In this document: positions 31,832-43,209 of the stretch, in pieces | How positions within the stretch are numbered: position 1 is the stretch's first letter | How the letters are laid out: every line of letters begins with the position of its first letter | Source: Spongilla lacustris | Taxonomy: Eukaryota; Porifera; Demospongiae; Spongillida; Spongillidae | Reading direction: 5' to 3' | DNA: 64,000 nt | Assembly (NCBI GenBank): GCA_949361645.1 | Contig: OX442424.1 | Location: 7,283,378 to 7,347,377, forward strand | Notes under the pieces: model-generated | Told to the model about the DNA's origin: nothing | The model's database searches: none | The model's input: only the letters and a program-made list of their open reading frames with translations | Translations under genes and position numbers: made by a program

Positions 31832-34800
31832 TGGGGGACAAAGTTCTGGTACGCAATAGACGACAGGAAAGCCGAATGGGAGGAAAGCTCACGAGAAAAT
31901 ATCTGGGGCCTTTTACTGTGAAAAGCATATCTGACAAAGGCCAGGTAAATTTCGGTGCATGCATTTCAATTTTGTATGAATGCAAGTTTAATCAATACAA
32001 GGTTGGTCTGATCAATAATGAAGGAAAGAACTTGAAGACAAAACAATCAATTAGGAACATAAAGAAGTACATAAAATCTAAGAGCTGTAGTCCTTCTACT
32101 CTGCATGGTTAGTTACCATATATTGACAATGGATGCAAATATGACATGTTCCATAATCATAACATGAGCAGGGAAATGTACTGAGAGCATTACCAGCCCA
32201 CCAGAACAGCTACTTCCTGTCACTCCCAACCTATCAGAACAGCTGCTTCCTGTCACTATACCATCCCACCAGAACAGCTACTTCCTGTCACTACCAGCCC
32301 ACCAGAACAGCTAGTTCCTGGTAACTGTCTTAATATATTGTACAACATAAGGTCTAGCATATAACTGATTTATTTGCTTCAGAAATCAGCAGTTATGCAG
32401 TTCAAGGAAAAAATGTATTGGAAACAGCCATAGATGATGGTTCCATACCTAAAAGTGAGTTATTGCAAAACGAAACATTTGTGTGTATAAATTAAATTCT
32501 CTATTCACAAAGAGTCTGATGAAAAAAGCAGCTGTATCCTGCAACAGATTTGTATGATGTTGTAACAAGTCATTCTGCCAGCAAAGAAATTGGTCACAAA
32601 GTTTTGATGAACAACATTCGAAATTTTGATTTGGAACTGCGTCGAAATGTGCCTGGCGATGGAAACTGCTTGTTTGCTGCAGTTTGTGACCAATTGCTAA
32701 GAATTCATAGGAGAAAGCGTCACATCATTTTGAGAAGAGAGGTTGTTGACTTCATGACCAGCAACCCATACACAGTAAGTGGATACATTTAAATCATTTC
32801 TTACATTTTTGTTCTTTATTTTAGCCTGATGGCAGCCACCTATTCAGCTTTGTTACATCTGCTCCTACATGGGAGGCATATATCTCAAACATGGCTAAAC
32901 CCGGAACATGGGGAACACACCTAGAACTTCAGGCAATAGCGACAATGCTAGATGTCACCAATTGCATTATCACTAACAGCAGAGCAGAAGAACAAGCAAT
33001 GTTTTGGCTATTTCCTCAATGGATAGATTCTGCCACAAGTGATGCTACATTGCTTCTAGGTTGTGAAATGGAATTCCACTTTTACAACTTAGCTCCATCC
33101 CAGTCCAGAGTATCAGACAAGATACATTTCAGAAGTGCAGCACAGGAGGTGATATGCAGTAGTGCATCTACATCAGTGACTGGCAATGCAGCCGACTGTG
33201 GTAAGACTATTTTTTTTTAATCACCGTCATCAATGTATCACTAGGGCACAATTACAAATCTGAAGTATTAACAGCCTCATCAGAAGGTTTGTTTCTTACT
33301 AGTAGTTCTATATAAATCAGTGGCAAATTTTTTTTTGCACCAATCAAATTGCTGTCTATACAGACATGCTGATGAAATCAGGAGATTCCTTTTGGGTGAC
33401 TACTTCTGAATTCATCGATCTATTGAAAGGCGCATGGATTCGTGATCGTGTGAGTGATTCCAATAAATGATAAGAGTTACCTTATTTTGAAAAAAAAAAT
33501 CGATTTTACAACAGATTATCAATTACTTTTTTCATATTCTTGGAAAGGGGAGTGTAAATGTAAGAATGTGTGTTTGGGCATTATTAACTGACTTAATGTG
33601 TTCTTTTATAGTTTGATTCTGACAGGAAAAGAATAAAATGCCTAAGTTCATTCGTTTACACTAAGCTTTCTGAGGAAAATGGATATTCCAAACACAATTT
33701 GAAACAGATCTTCCAAGTGAGCCTTGAATATAATTATAATTGGACAGTTTAGATGAAAATTGCTCTTTATTAATAATATTATTATTAATGAAGCACAGTT
33801 TTAGTGCAAACTGTTCCAATTATATAATTGTTACATTTTCTTTTCTTTTAGGAAAGAGGTATTTGCGAATATGATTACATTCTTCTGCCATGTAACATTC
33901 CCAAGCCACTGGTTTCTTGCTGTATGTCTAATGCACCTCGATTCGTTCATGTAATGTATGTGCCTGATAGTATATGGTTTCCATTTAGGTTATTGATGTC
34001 TCTTCAAAATGTGTGCTAATATATGATTCGTATTTTAAATCAATTCAAGGCAAAACAGTACAAATAATCAGGTATCTTAATAGTAATGGTAAAAGTATTG
34101 TTTAATATTTTTTTGTATCAGTTACTTTCTGCAATGTGCACTATGCGAGGATTGGGAAATAGAAGGAATTTTGTGGACAATTTCACTTTATAATGTATGT
34201 CAGAGTGCACGGGTGAATGCTTTATCACCTTAATGCCATATTATACATGTAGGCACCAGAACTAAAGCAAAAGAATCAGTCAGACTGCGGCATATTTTTT
34301 TGCAAGGTTTTATTATACCACGATCAGAATGTAATGTTAAAATTTTCTTACCTAGATCGGTCAGTGTGTAGCAGAGAATTTGCCTTTGAAATTTACTGTG
34401 AGTGTTATTTTGCAAGCTTAATGTTGTTATTCTAAACTCACAATATTTAATTTTACAGACAGACAGTTCTGAGCTTCGGCCTTGGCTGGCAAAATGGCTT
34501 GTTGAAAGGTAAGCTATAAAGCACACAAGTAATAATTGTACTAACACACATTCAACCCCAACAGCCCACATGTCACATATTTTAATCATAAGGCTGTTCA
34601 AGATATGATGCTTACAGCCATGCTTGCAACTTCAAATGTCACTACAGCTCTTCTTCAGAAGGTGAATAGCATCCAAATGATTAAAATATATCTTTTGGTT
34701 TAGAAACATTGACGCACATGCAGGTATTGGATCAGCAACTTGTCTCCATGTGTGAAAGAGTGCAAAGTGGCTTGCCTTATCCTACAAAGTGTGAGGAAGT

Positions 34801-35391
34801 ACACAGTAAGCTAAACAATGTTTAAAACATGCCAGTAGTTATTATTATCATCATTGTTTTTGGTTCTCCAAAGCAGCACACAGTTATACATATAAAGATT
34901 TAGTACCCAGTTTTAGACAACCAATTCCAGAAGTGAACCCAGTGGAACCCCTGCCAGAGAGGTGCTTTTATGAAAATCATGCAAAAAAACTGAAATTGTG
35001 GAAGGCAGGGAAAATCCCACCCTATGTCAACAAGTAAGCCTATACTGTGTGGATACTAACATTCTTGTCAATTTTGATTTAGTGACATGAAGATTACATT
35101 GAAGGATATTGTTCAAATATGCTCTGAAAAGGAGGTTTGTTTTCCTATAAAGAATGCATACAACAAATTATTCTATATGATCTTTTTATTATCCTGAAGG
35201 AATTTTTAAGAACAATATGTCAGTATACAACAAAATCATTCTTTCAAACACTCTTTCTGCCAAGAACAGAAGAAAGAAGCACTGGTGCCTCCTATTATCC
35301 ATTACTATCAGCACTGCCTGAGGCAAAAAATCGGAACTTGAAGCTCTATTTTTCAAGATGGCCAATCAATAATATCTTAGTAGTGCGTTAG
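31832..35391 (+). CDS. Ginger-type transposon protein: integrase C-terminus, OTU, Ulp1 (C48) protease
   Basis: Many small exons with GT-AG borders: 31832-31944, 32002-32107, 32383-32454, 32513-32774, 32825-33200, 33364-33449, 33612-33716, 33852-33950, 34122-34194, 34253-34397, 34463-34508, 34565-34661, 34724-34805, 34874-35033, 35083-35134, 35200-35391. Exons 1-2 encode the integrase C-terminal domain (VGDKVLVRN, KYLGPFTVKSI). Exons 4-5 encode an OTU domain with intact GDGNCLF, THLELQAIA and a late His. Exons 7-10 encode a Ulp1-like domain: YILLPCNIPK, a His-Trp in the +1 frame, DWEIEGILWTISLYN, and QSDCGIFFCKV with the catalytic Cys. Ulp1 proteases process SUMO; OTU cleaves ubiquitin. Frame breaks: one base short in the A-run at 32522-32527, one extra C at 33906-33907. 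No DDE core upstream. The final two exons are tentative. Confidence 0.7.
32180..32325. repeat. Tandem repeat of about 36 bp
   Basis: About four degenerate units containing CACCAGAACAGCTACTTCCT within intron 2 of the transposon gene. Confidence 0.8.
33738..33821. mobile_element. 84-bp MITE-like palindrome in an intron
   Basis: Ends AATTGGACAGTTT and AAACTGTTCCAATT are inverted, with a TTATTAATAATATTATTATTAA centre. It sits between exons ending at 33716 and starting at 33852. Its ends resemble those of the foldback element at 16033-16847. Confidence 0.6.
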
Positions 35392-35936
35392 TGTAAGATG
35401 GTGTAAAAGATTTTATCGCACAGGTAGAGGCAGTCCAACACTTCTTGTTCGGGATTGCAATAGATGAAGGTTTTAGGGGCCCTCAAGCAAATACCCTTAC
35501 TTGGGATGTCCTCTACCCTGAGGTAAAGGATGTCAAAATCATTTGAGGTGACAAATAATAATCTAGGTATTCTTTGCATTGTAGCTAATGATCACGCTCC
35601 TGCAAAGGATGAACCACAGTCCAGAAACATCGTACGAACAATCAGCTATTCATTACATTAAACATCTAATGTCGTGAAAGAACGTCTGTCTTGATTTCAT
35701 TATATAACTTCTGTCTTGGATGTTTTCATTATATAACATTATCAATTAGAACTTCTGTCCTGTGTTTAAATTGTTTTCATAATTGTCTGCTATAACGGTT
35801 GCGATTTCGAGAACGGTTGCGATTTCGATGAGAATCGATCTCTCCTTTTAATTATACACGTTCATTATCAATTAGAATTTCTGTCGATTTCGGTGGATTT
35901 CTCTTTTTTATTATACACGCTATAGCAATCTCCATT
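35392..35936. other. 3' flank of the transposon gene
   Basis: Includes a short open stretch around 35425-35530 (reading FLFGIAIDEGFRGPQANTLT) that may be a further exon of the preceding gene or unrelated. Otherwise AT-rich. Confidence 0.3.
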
Positions 35937-36060
35937 CTGTCAGGGAATTGAGTCCGCCTCCTCCCCCGGACTGTATTCCCTGGATGTACAATATTTTAGA
36001 CGGACCGTATTCCCTAGGGAGTTGGGTCCGGGGGGGGACCGTATTCCCTAAGGGTATACG
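35937..36060. repeat. Subterminal palindromic block, right arm
   Basis: GGGAATTGAGTCCG, GGACTGTATTCCCTGG, GGACCGTATTCCCTAGGG and AGTTGGGTCCGG strings, forming an inverted version of 29207-29330. Here it lies only about 7 bp inside the right terminal repeat, whereas on the left about 0.8 kb intervenes. Confidence 0.7.
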
Positions 36061-36066
36061 GTCCGC

Positions 36067-36100
36067 CGGACCGAAAATTGGGCCGGACCGTATACCCTAT
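36067..36100 (-). repeat. Right terminal inverted repeat of Ginger-like element, split
   Basis: 34 bp of the 38-bp repeat lie here; the last TATGACA is found at 42175-42181 on the far side of the CACTA-like insertion, with TAT duplicated. Confidence 0.85.
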
Positions 36101-36742
36101 CACTGTGTAAAAAGGGTTGTTATACTCGCCTGTATAACATTGTTATACAAGTAGTTATACAGTACTTGCTATACACATTGCGTATAATTGTGTATAACTG
36201 TGTATAATAGCAGTGTGTGCTAATCAAAAAACCACAGTTGTTATACACATTTTGTATAACTGTGTATAACTAATGCTAATTACATTCTACCGATCCGAGG
36301 GCGTAATTCGTTGCACACAAATTTAATATATATATACATGTAGCTATTGTTAATAATAGCAGTAGGCTACTAATTCTAAAAGATGCCTACGCGTTCCGAC
36401 GTTCCAAACAAAGAAATCGCAGAGGGATAGCGTATCTGGTTGGTCGGAGGTATGGCTATAAAAATGTACGTTCACACGTGCTAGAAAAAATAGAGCTCTA
36501 GCGATGAATTGCGCACATTTGAACCTGAATCATCTATACAGTTCCTGTGTGCAGCCAAAAAGCCGCAAGTTGTGTAGACGTCGCGTGGGATGGACTCACC
36601 GCTGCAAGGTAAGCCAATGCAGTTTTGCTATACAGTATAAATAATTAGTGGTTGTCTAATTGCATACTAGTACTAACCTAGCTTTTCTGATCTGATCGTA
36701 AGTAGTAGACGCCAAGGGTCAGGCTACATGCTGCGTGTGTTT

Positions 36743-36746
36743 CTGT

Positions 36747-36843
<97 letters not shown>

Positions 36844-36850
36844 CGAGTGT
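36743..36850. repeat. (GT)n microsatellite with GCGCGCGCGC end
   Basis: About 46 GT units followed by an alternating GCGCGCGCGCGAG stretch; a candidate for left-handed DNA. Confidence 0.95.
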
Positions 36851-37159
36851 GTGTGTGTGCGTGTTTGTCAGTGTGAACATGTATGTGTGCATTTGGTTCA
36901 TGAGTTGTATATGCATGTATGTATTCATATGTATATGTATACATGTGTACACAACATATACATGTTTTTGGGCCCTTCCATAATGACCTTGTCAGGGTCT
37001 CAGATCAAGGTGTGCATATTCTAGACTCACACTGGTTCTATATCAAGCATGCAGGATCTGTGTTTGACACATGACCAGATGGTTTAGTATTTACATTCCT
37101 ACTCACCCTAACACCAACTCCATCACCTACATTTGTACTAAACCACATCACACTCATCA

Positions 37160-37525
37160 TACGCACACACACACAGGCACGCACATGTTTACACACACAT
37201 ACGCACACACACACAGGCACGCACATGTTTACACACACATACACACGGACACTAACACACAATGTGTACACACATACACACACAAGCATCACACATACAC
37301 ACACTAACACATACACATGTGTACACACATACACACACTAACACACATACACGTGTACACACATACACACATGTGTACACACATACACACATGTGTACAC
37401 ACATACACACGTGTACACACATACGCACATGTGTACACACATACACACATGTGTACACACATGCACACGTGTACACACATACGCACATGTGTACACACAT
37501 ACACACACTAACACACACACTAACA
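37160..37525. repeat. Compound ACAC/ACATGTGT repeat
   Basis: CACACATACACACATGTGTA-type units, including a 44-bp direct duplication at about 37160-37235. Open frames across it (THTHTH, CVCVCV) are artefacts. Confidence 0.9.
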
Positions 37526-37529
37526 CATT

Positions 37530-38520
37530 AATTACCAAGCCTAGTAACTTCCCCAGGCTAAGTAAGTGTATGCACCCAGCCCCTAGCTCCTCAGCTACAA
37601 TTGCTTCTGTCCAACACAACTCAGTTGACTGATTGGCGAGAATAGGGGGCCAGAGCGAGAACCCCTCTGAGCTGTGACCCTGCCAACCTCGACCTGTTGG
37701 CCGTGGGGAGCTCCCGTGAGTGACGCAGATCACCAGTTGGGAGTCGCTGTGGCCAAGCCATGCGTCATGTGGGGGGAGACTTGGGGAGACTTGGGGAGAC
37801 AAGCACCAGATGGTGGCACTGGCACCATCTGGGTGACCTGCGTACCATGCAAGCCAGGACGCTGGCCCAGGCTTGGGTCCCTGAGTTAGAAGGTCAAGCC
37901 CGGTAGGAACCCGCCCTGGCTGTATTTAATATGAATGGGCATGATGGCAGTAAGTAAGAAATACACAGAAAGGATACAAAGGTGATGCAGGGGTGGAGGG
38001 TGGGTGATGCAAACAGACAAGCTCTCCTGAAGCACCAGTGGACTGCTGGGAGGCTGCCCATGTGTGCATATAGTCTCATAAGCCGGCCATGGTGCACAAA
38101 TGGTAACAATAGGGAGGATGAGGCTCCCATCCGCCTAAGACCATGAGCCTATGTAACCGCATTGCCTCTGCCCACAAATGCTGATAGAGAGTTACCAGAG
38201 CTCCATTAAACTCTGTTTAGCTCCCTAAACAGTACCCTAACACACACTTAAACACACATACACACACTAAGACACATACATGTGTACACGCACACACTTG
38301 AAGTTCTGACATACATTAGGGTTGCAAGGAGTAATGCACTCACAGAACAACATATACTTATGTTGCTGTGCACAGTTGGAGGGTATGGCTGCTTTTGCAC
38401 ACCCCATATGAGGCTACCCCAGCCACTGTCTTGATAACTGGGGCATCCTTGCCAATGTTTGCACTGACAGAAGTGTCATTGCTTTGGTGTGACTCTGGAG
38501 TATTTATAATTCACTGTGTG
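37530..38520. other. GC-rich interior of CACTA-like element, no gene recognised
   Basis: 37540-37920 is GC-rich and gene-like in composition, with a triple GGGGAGACTT repeat at about 37770-37800. No motif or convincing reading frame was found. Confidence 0.4.
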
Positions 38521-38530
38521 TGTTTTTTTT

Positions 38531-38822
38531 ACTGCCAGTTAGACCCCAGCCTCTTTACTGCCAGTTAGACCCCAGCCTCTTTACTGCCAGTTAGACCCCA
38601 GCCTCTTTACTGCCAGTTAGACCCCAGCCTCTTTACTGCCAGTTAGACCCCAGCCTCTTTACTGCCAGTTAGACCCCAGCCTCTTTACTGCCAGTTAGAC
38701 CCCAGCCTCTTTACTGCCAGTTAGACCCCAGCCTCTTTACTGCCAGTTAGACCCCAGCCTCTTTACTGCCAGTTAGACCCCAGCCTTTTTACTGCCAGTT
38801 AGACCCCAGCCTCTTTACTGCC
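38531..38822. repeat. Minisatellite, 26-bp unit, about 11 copies
   Basis: Nearly perfect tandem copies of a unit containing CTGCCAGTTAGACCCCAGCC followed by TCTTTA. Confidence 0.95.
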
Positions 38823-39162
38823 TGGGTAATATGTTTTGGTGCCTAGCTGTATAGCACTTGTAGTGGTTGTATTGAGAGGATATTGGCAAGAACATTATGA
38901 TTGTGCAAAGTTCTTATTTATTTCTGTTATGCACTATGTTTGTATGTGAGTGTGTGAGTGTGTGTGAGCATTGCCTGTAGTTAAACACATCCATGATGTC
39001 AAATAATCAAAGCAACATGTACTACGCTAATGTTGTCAGCTTCTGAACGTTCGTCTATGAGCTAGGGTCTTGACAATGATGGGCCATCCTCCCCAAGTGC
39101 ATGACATATATATACACACATACATTAGGTCCTTCTAAAAAAGACACAAACACCTGTATGGC

Positions 39163-39265
<103 letters not shown>

Positions 39266-39269
39266 CACA

Positions 39270-40090
39270 TTGTAACCAGGTTCATTTGTGTGTCCATTGG
39301 TGTGGAATAGTAGTATGAATCCTTGCGGGCAGTGGAAGCAGGTACAATTGTATGTTAGGTCAGTGTGATCAAGCTGGCCAACCATAGCTCTTCTGGTTTG
39401 TGGTACATGTATGTCGCTGTACATATATGTTTGTGCTTTTTGTGCATGTGTGTGCACATGTATTACAGGTGTATTTTTATGTGGTATGCACGTGCATACA
39501 TTTTAGTGTCGTGTTTCTATGCATTTGTGCATGCAGCTACAGCATTTTGTACACACTGTACAGTATCTGCATGTGCATCTGCATATGTTTACCTTTGTCT
39601 GTGTGTGCTTATTTCTGTGCAAGTAGGACCAGGCAGAAGAATGAAGCTTGAAGATGCTCAGAATGTGGTTATTAGTTTGAAACCCCGGGGCCAATGTACA
39701 TTGTAATTTTGGAGCATTCAGAAAGAAAATATGGCAGAGGGTTTAGCTAGAGGCCTGGCAGCTTCCATGGAGGTGGCACTATAGTATTACTGCCATCAAG
39801 TGGCTGTGTGCCCAAAGAATCTATCCTTCTCACTAGTCTTCAGCAAATTGTATATGTGGTATGTTTGCATGATCATGATGTGATGTCTTAATATATTTTT
39901 ATCCTGATAGGATCGAGCTTTACATTGATGGAAACTGGGAGATTTGATGTGAACTTATATTTGGTGTATTGTTACATCTGTACATGTACATGTTGTGTAT
40001 TATTCAATCTGCACTGGTTGTAACTGAACTTTTCCATCCATGTACATGTACATGTCATGTTAATAGATGACTTACATAAAGGGGTGTGGC
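39270..40090. other. Interior of CACTA-like element, no gene recognised
   Basis: Ordinary-composition DNA with TGCATGTG-rich stretches; no coding feature was supported. Confidence 0.4.
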
Positions 40091-40099
40091 CATATGAAC

Positions 40100-40760
40100 A
40101 TTGTAAAGAAGCAAGTTTGTGAGTACTTTTAGCAATGACACAGTACACATCATGCTATCACCAGTCCCTGGTGTGCATCTTCTAGAGTTTTGTGCATCAG
40201 GATAGCGGCTCATCAGATTGAATCTGCATCAATTAAATCAGGATATCCTGGTCACTACCAAGACTATTACATTAAAGTGAATAAGATTCTATTTGATGCA
40301 CACCGGCCAGGTCAGGTCACTAACATGTTTCTATTTGATGCTCACCAGGGTTAGCTGGACGATACCACAAACCTAGCAGCTGCACACCAGGGACTGGCCA
40401 ATTCTAATAGCATGACTTTATTTGCTGCACACTGGGTCTGGCCGCTAATATGATTCTATCTGATGCACACCTCTACAGTGACTGGATTGCCGCTAGCATG
40501 ACTATAGCTAAAACTACAAATCAAGTCATGCTAGTGGCAGTCCCTGGTGGGCATTAGATAGAATCATGTTAGCAACCACACCTAGTGTGCTTCAAATAGA
40601 ATCAAGATAGCGGCCGGACCCAGGTTTGTATTGAATTGGATTTTTTTGCATCAAATAAAGTGGCAGTCCCTGGTGTGCATTTAATAGAGTCATGGTCGCT
40701 GGTGTGCATCAAATAGAATTACTTTCGTGGCCAGATCCGGTATTCTTGTGTGCATCAAAT
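40100..40760. repeat. Degenerate GGTGTGCATCAAATAGAATC repeats
   Basis: Many diverged direct and inverted copies of strings such as GGTGTGCATCAAATAGAAT and TAGCGGCC, at intervals of about 50-70 bp, inside the right half of the CACTA-like element. Confidence 0.7.
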
Positions 40761-40769
40761 ATGTTGATT

Positions 40770-41960
40770 TTGCTTTTGAAACCCCACTTTGAACAGAACA
40801 AATACAGCGCGTACGAGGCTTCCATTTCAAATGAATGTAACGCGCATGCGTAGACTCTTCAAAGCCACATGATATGCGTGTATGGCGTCATCGTCGGGAA
40901 ATCTAATACTGGAACTAACCGTACGTTCCTATCAGCCAGAAGAAGTATCTTAGGTGGGTTATCAAGTAAATTGAGGGACTAGTGGCTAATTCCCAAGTTT
41001 CTCCTCGAACAGGTTCCTGAGCAACGATCAATTCATGTCACAGTAGAACCTATCAGTCTATGTACTAGTACCATGATGACGAAGAAGACCGCGCCGAACC
41101 TTGGGTCCTAGGCAGCATGGCGATGCTGTTTGCACTACTCCAGCAGGAAAATCATTTTCAGCAGCGGATGTGTACAACTATCAGTAAGCGAGGTTGCGAC
41201 CAAAACTGTCTCTGTAACACCAACTCAAGAGAGTAGGACATCACTTTCTGCGCAGGTACAGTAACTTTATATCAGCTTCTTTTTCCCCCTTCGAAGTCTC
41301 AAGAAGTGTAAGCAGTGTGGCTTTGTATTGGTAACGGGAATTCTTTGTTCTCAGAACCTCAAGCGTCCATAATGCTAAAGTGATGTCTCGGATATCAGCG
41401 AAGAAGAGGTTGAAGGTATACTTGTTGTCGGTTAAAGGTGTGAGTCCTTTCATTTTTGCGAATGTAGTTGGCATAGCGAACTACAACCTAACTCTGAAAC
41501 GCATTCTTACTGAAGCCGATTCAAAAGAAGGGCATTCAATCCGAGCACAACTAGGTAAGCGCTTGAATTTAAAAATGTTGTCTAGTATTGATTATATACA
41601 CTATAGCTATGGGAGCGGCGATCCGAACAAGTAACAGATCATGCAAGAAAGGGATGTACTTAACGTGTCGGAAGAGGAAGAACTGGACAATGGGACGATG
41701 ATAAGAGGAGATCAGAGGAACTAAACGCGTTTTTGGACTCAGCTAGGCGCCACGGAAGGAGAGACGATTGGGCCCACCGCGCTCGGAACTTTCCTGATGG
41801 CCTTTCCACCTGCATGGATGCTTCACCGTTGAACTCGTTTTTTTTTTTTTTGTTGTTCCATGTACTTATGTACTTGCTTATATCATAATATCAATAGAAG
41901 AGGCCTGGAAACGAGCGACTAATTAAAAATTCATAATTATGTTATACGCTGTGTTTTACT
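40770..41960. other. Right interior of CACTA-like element, unidentified exon-like DNA
   Basis: 41080-41640 has coding-like composition (for example MAMLFALLQQENHFQQR read from about 41117), but no known transposase or nuclease motif. A T-run lies at 41839-41852. Confidence 0.3.
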
Positions 41961-42340
41961 CCATTTGCTATTGTTATACATATTGTTATACATTGTTATA
42001 CAAAATGTTATACAGAAGTTATACACAGTGTTATACTATAGTTGTTATACGCAACTGTGTATAGAGTATCCATACGCAAAGTTATACACATGCGGATAAC
42101 ACGTGTATAACGTGTGCATAACACACGAATACACGCGTTATACAGTACTGTATAACAACCCTTTTTACACAGTGTATGACACCGGCGGTCCGTTTCACAG
42201 ACTTCTAAGAAACCAGTAGAACAACTGATTAGATATTGCATCAAATGTAGCTGTTATATATATGTGTCTAGAGCGCATTAATTGTCTTCAGTTTGCACAA
42301 CACGATTATTTTAGTCCGTATGGAAAGTAGTATAATAAAT

Positions 42341-42505
42341 CATGACGTGACGTCCTTACAGCATGACGTCCTTACAGCATGACGTCCTTACAGCATGACG
42401 TCCTTACAGCATGACGTCCTTACAGCATGGCGTCCTTACAACATGACGTCCTTACAGCATGACGTCCTTACAGCATGACGTCCTAACAGCATGACGTTCT
42501 AACGA
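42341..42505. repeat. 16-bp minisatellite containing TGACGTCC, about 10 copies
   Basis: Tandem CATGACGTCCTTACAG units immediately downstream of the Ginger-like element; each contains TGACGTC, close to the CRE core TGACGTCA. Confidence 0.9.
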
Positions 42506-42583
42506 TATGTACATTCCACACACAGAGTACACGCATATCCGTCGTACGGTTAGAAAACAAGCGCATCGCCATCGCTTGATACC

Positions 42584-43197
42584 CGCGTACCCAAATATCA
42601 TAGTTACTAAAATCAAAATACGTAGTTATTTATTTTTAAAAACAGTTGCGGAATATACTGAAAAAGATTTGCTGCATGTACGTACATGTATGATGCTCCC
42701 TATCATGGTATTGTCATTCAAGAACAGGTTCAGGCACCTTCGGAGCAGGTAATACTCTCATGCAGGTTGATCTTCATTCTCGTCGTCATCTATAGGTCCT
42801 TTGGATCACCCGGTTTACTCACGAAGGGATGGAGGCTGCGATCTGACTGCGTGGATTTTTTTACTACATTGATAACCTCTGGGACCCTATATACACAATC
42901 CCCAAATCTCTCTATCACTTTAAAGGACCCTTGCATGGTAAATGTAACTTTTTTGGCAAGACACCTACAGTCTCCTCCCGGATGCCATGTCAAGATGTCA
43001 TGTTGTGACGAGAATGAAGATCAACCTGCATGAAAGTATTACCTGCTCCGAAGGTACCTGAACCTGTTCTTGAATGACAATACCATATGCTAGGGAGCAT
43101 CATACATGTACGTACAGCAGATCTTTTCATATTCAGCAACTGTTTAATAACTACGTATTTTGATTTTAATAACATTACTATTATATTTGGGTACGCG
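42584..43197. mobile_element. Inverted-repeat element with integrase-like centre
   Basis: Arms of about 200 bp (42584-42790 and 43004-43197) are inverted copies with scattered differences, starting CGCGTACCCAAATAT. The 210-bp centre, on the minus strand, reads MQGSFKVIERFGDCVYRV, resembling the GPY/F-type C-terminal end of Gypsy integrases. It is probably a remnant of retroelement sequence caught in a palindromic duplication. Confidence 0.5.
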
Positions 43198-43209
43198 TGT
43201 AACAACGTT

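Noticed and set aside
38531..38822. CRISPR-like array
   Set aside because: Head-to-tail identical units with no unique spacers in a eukaryotic context; likewise 3578-4530, 42341-42505 and 63353-63611.
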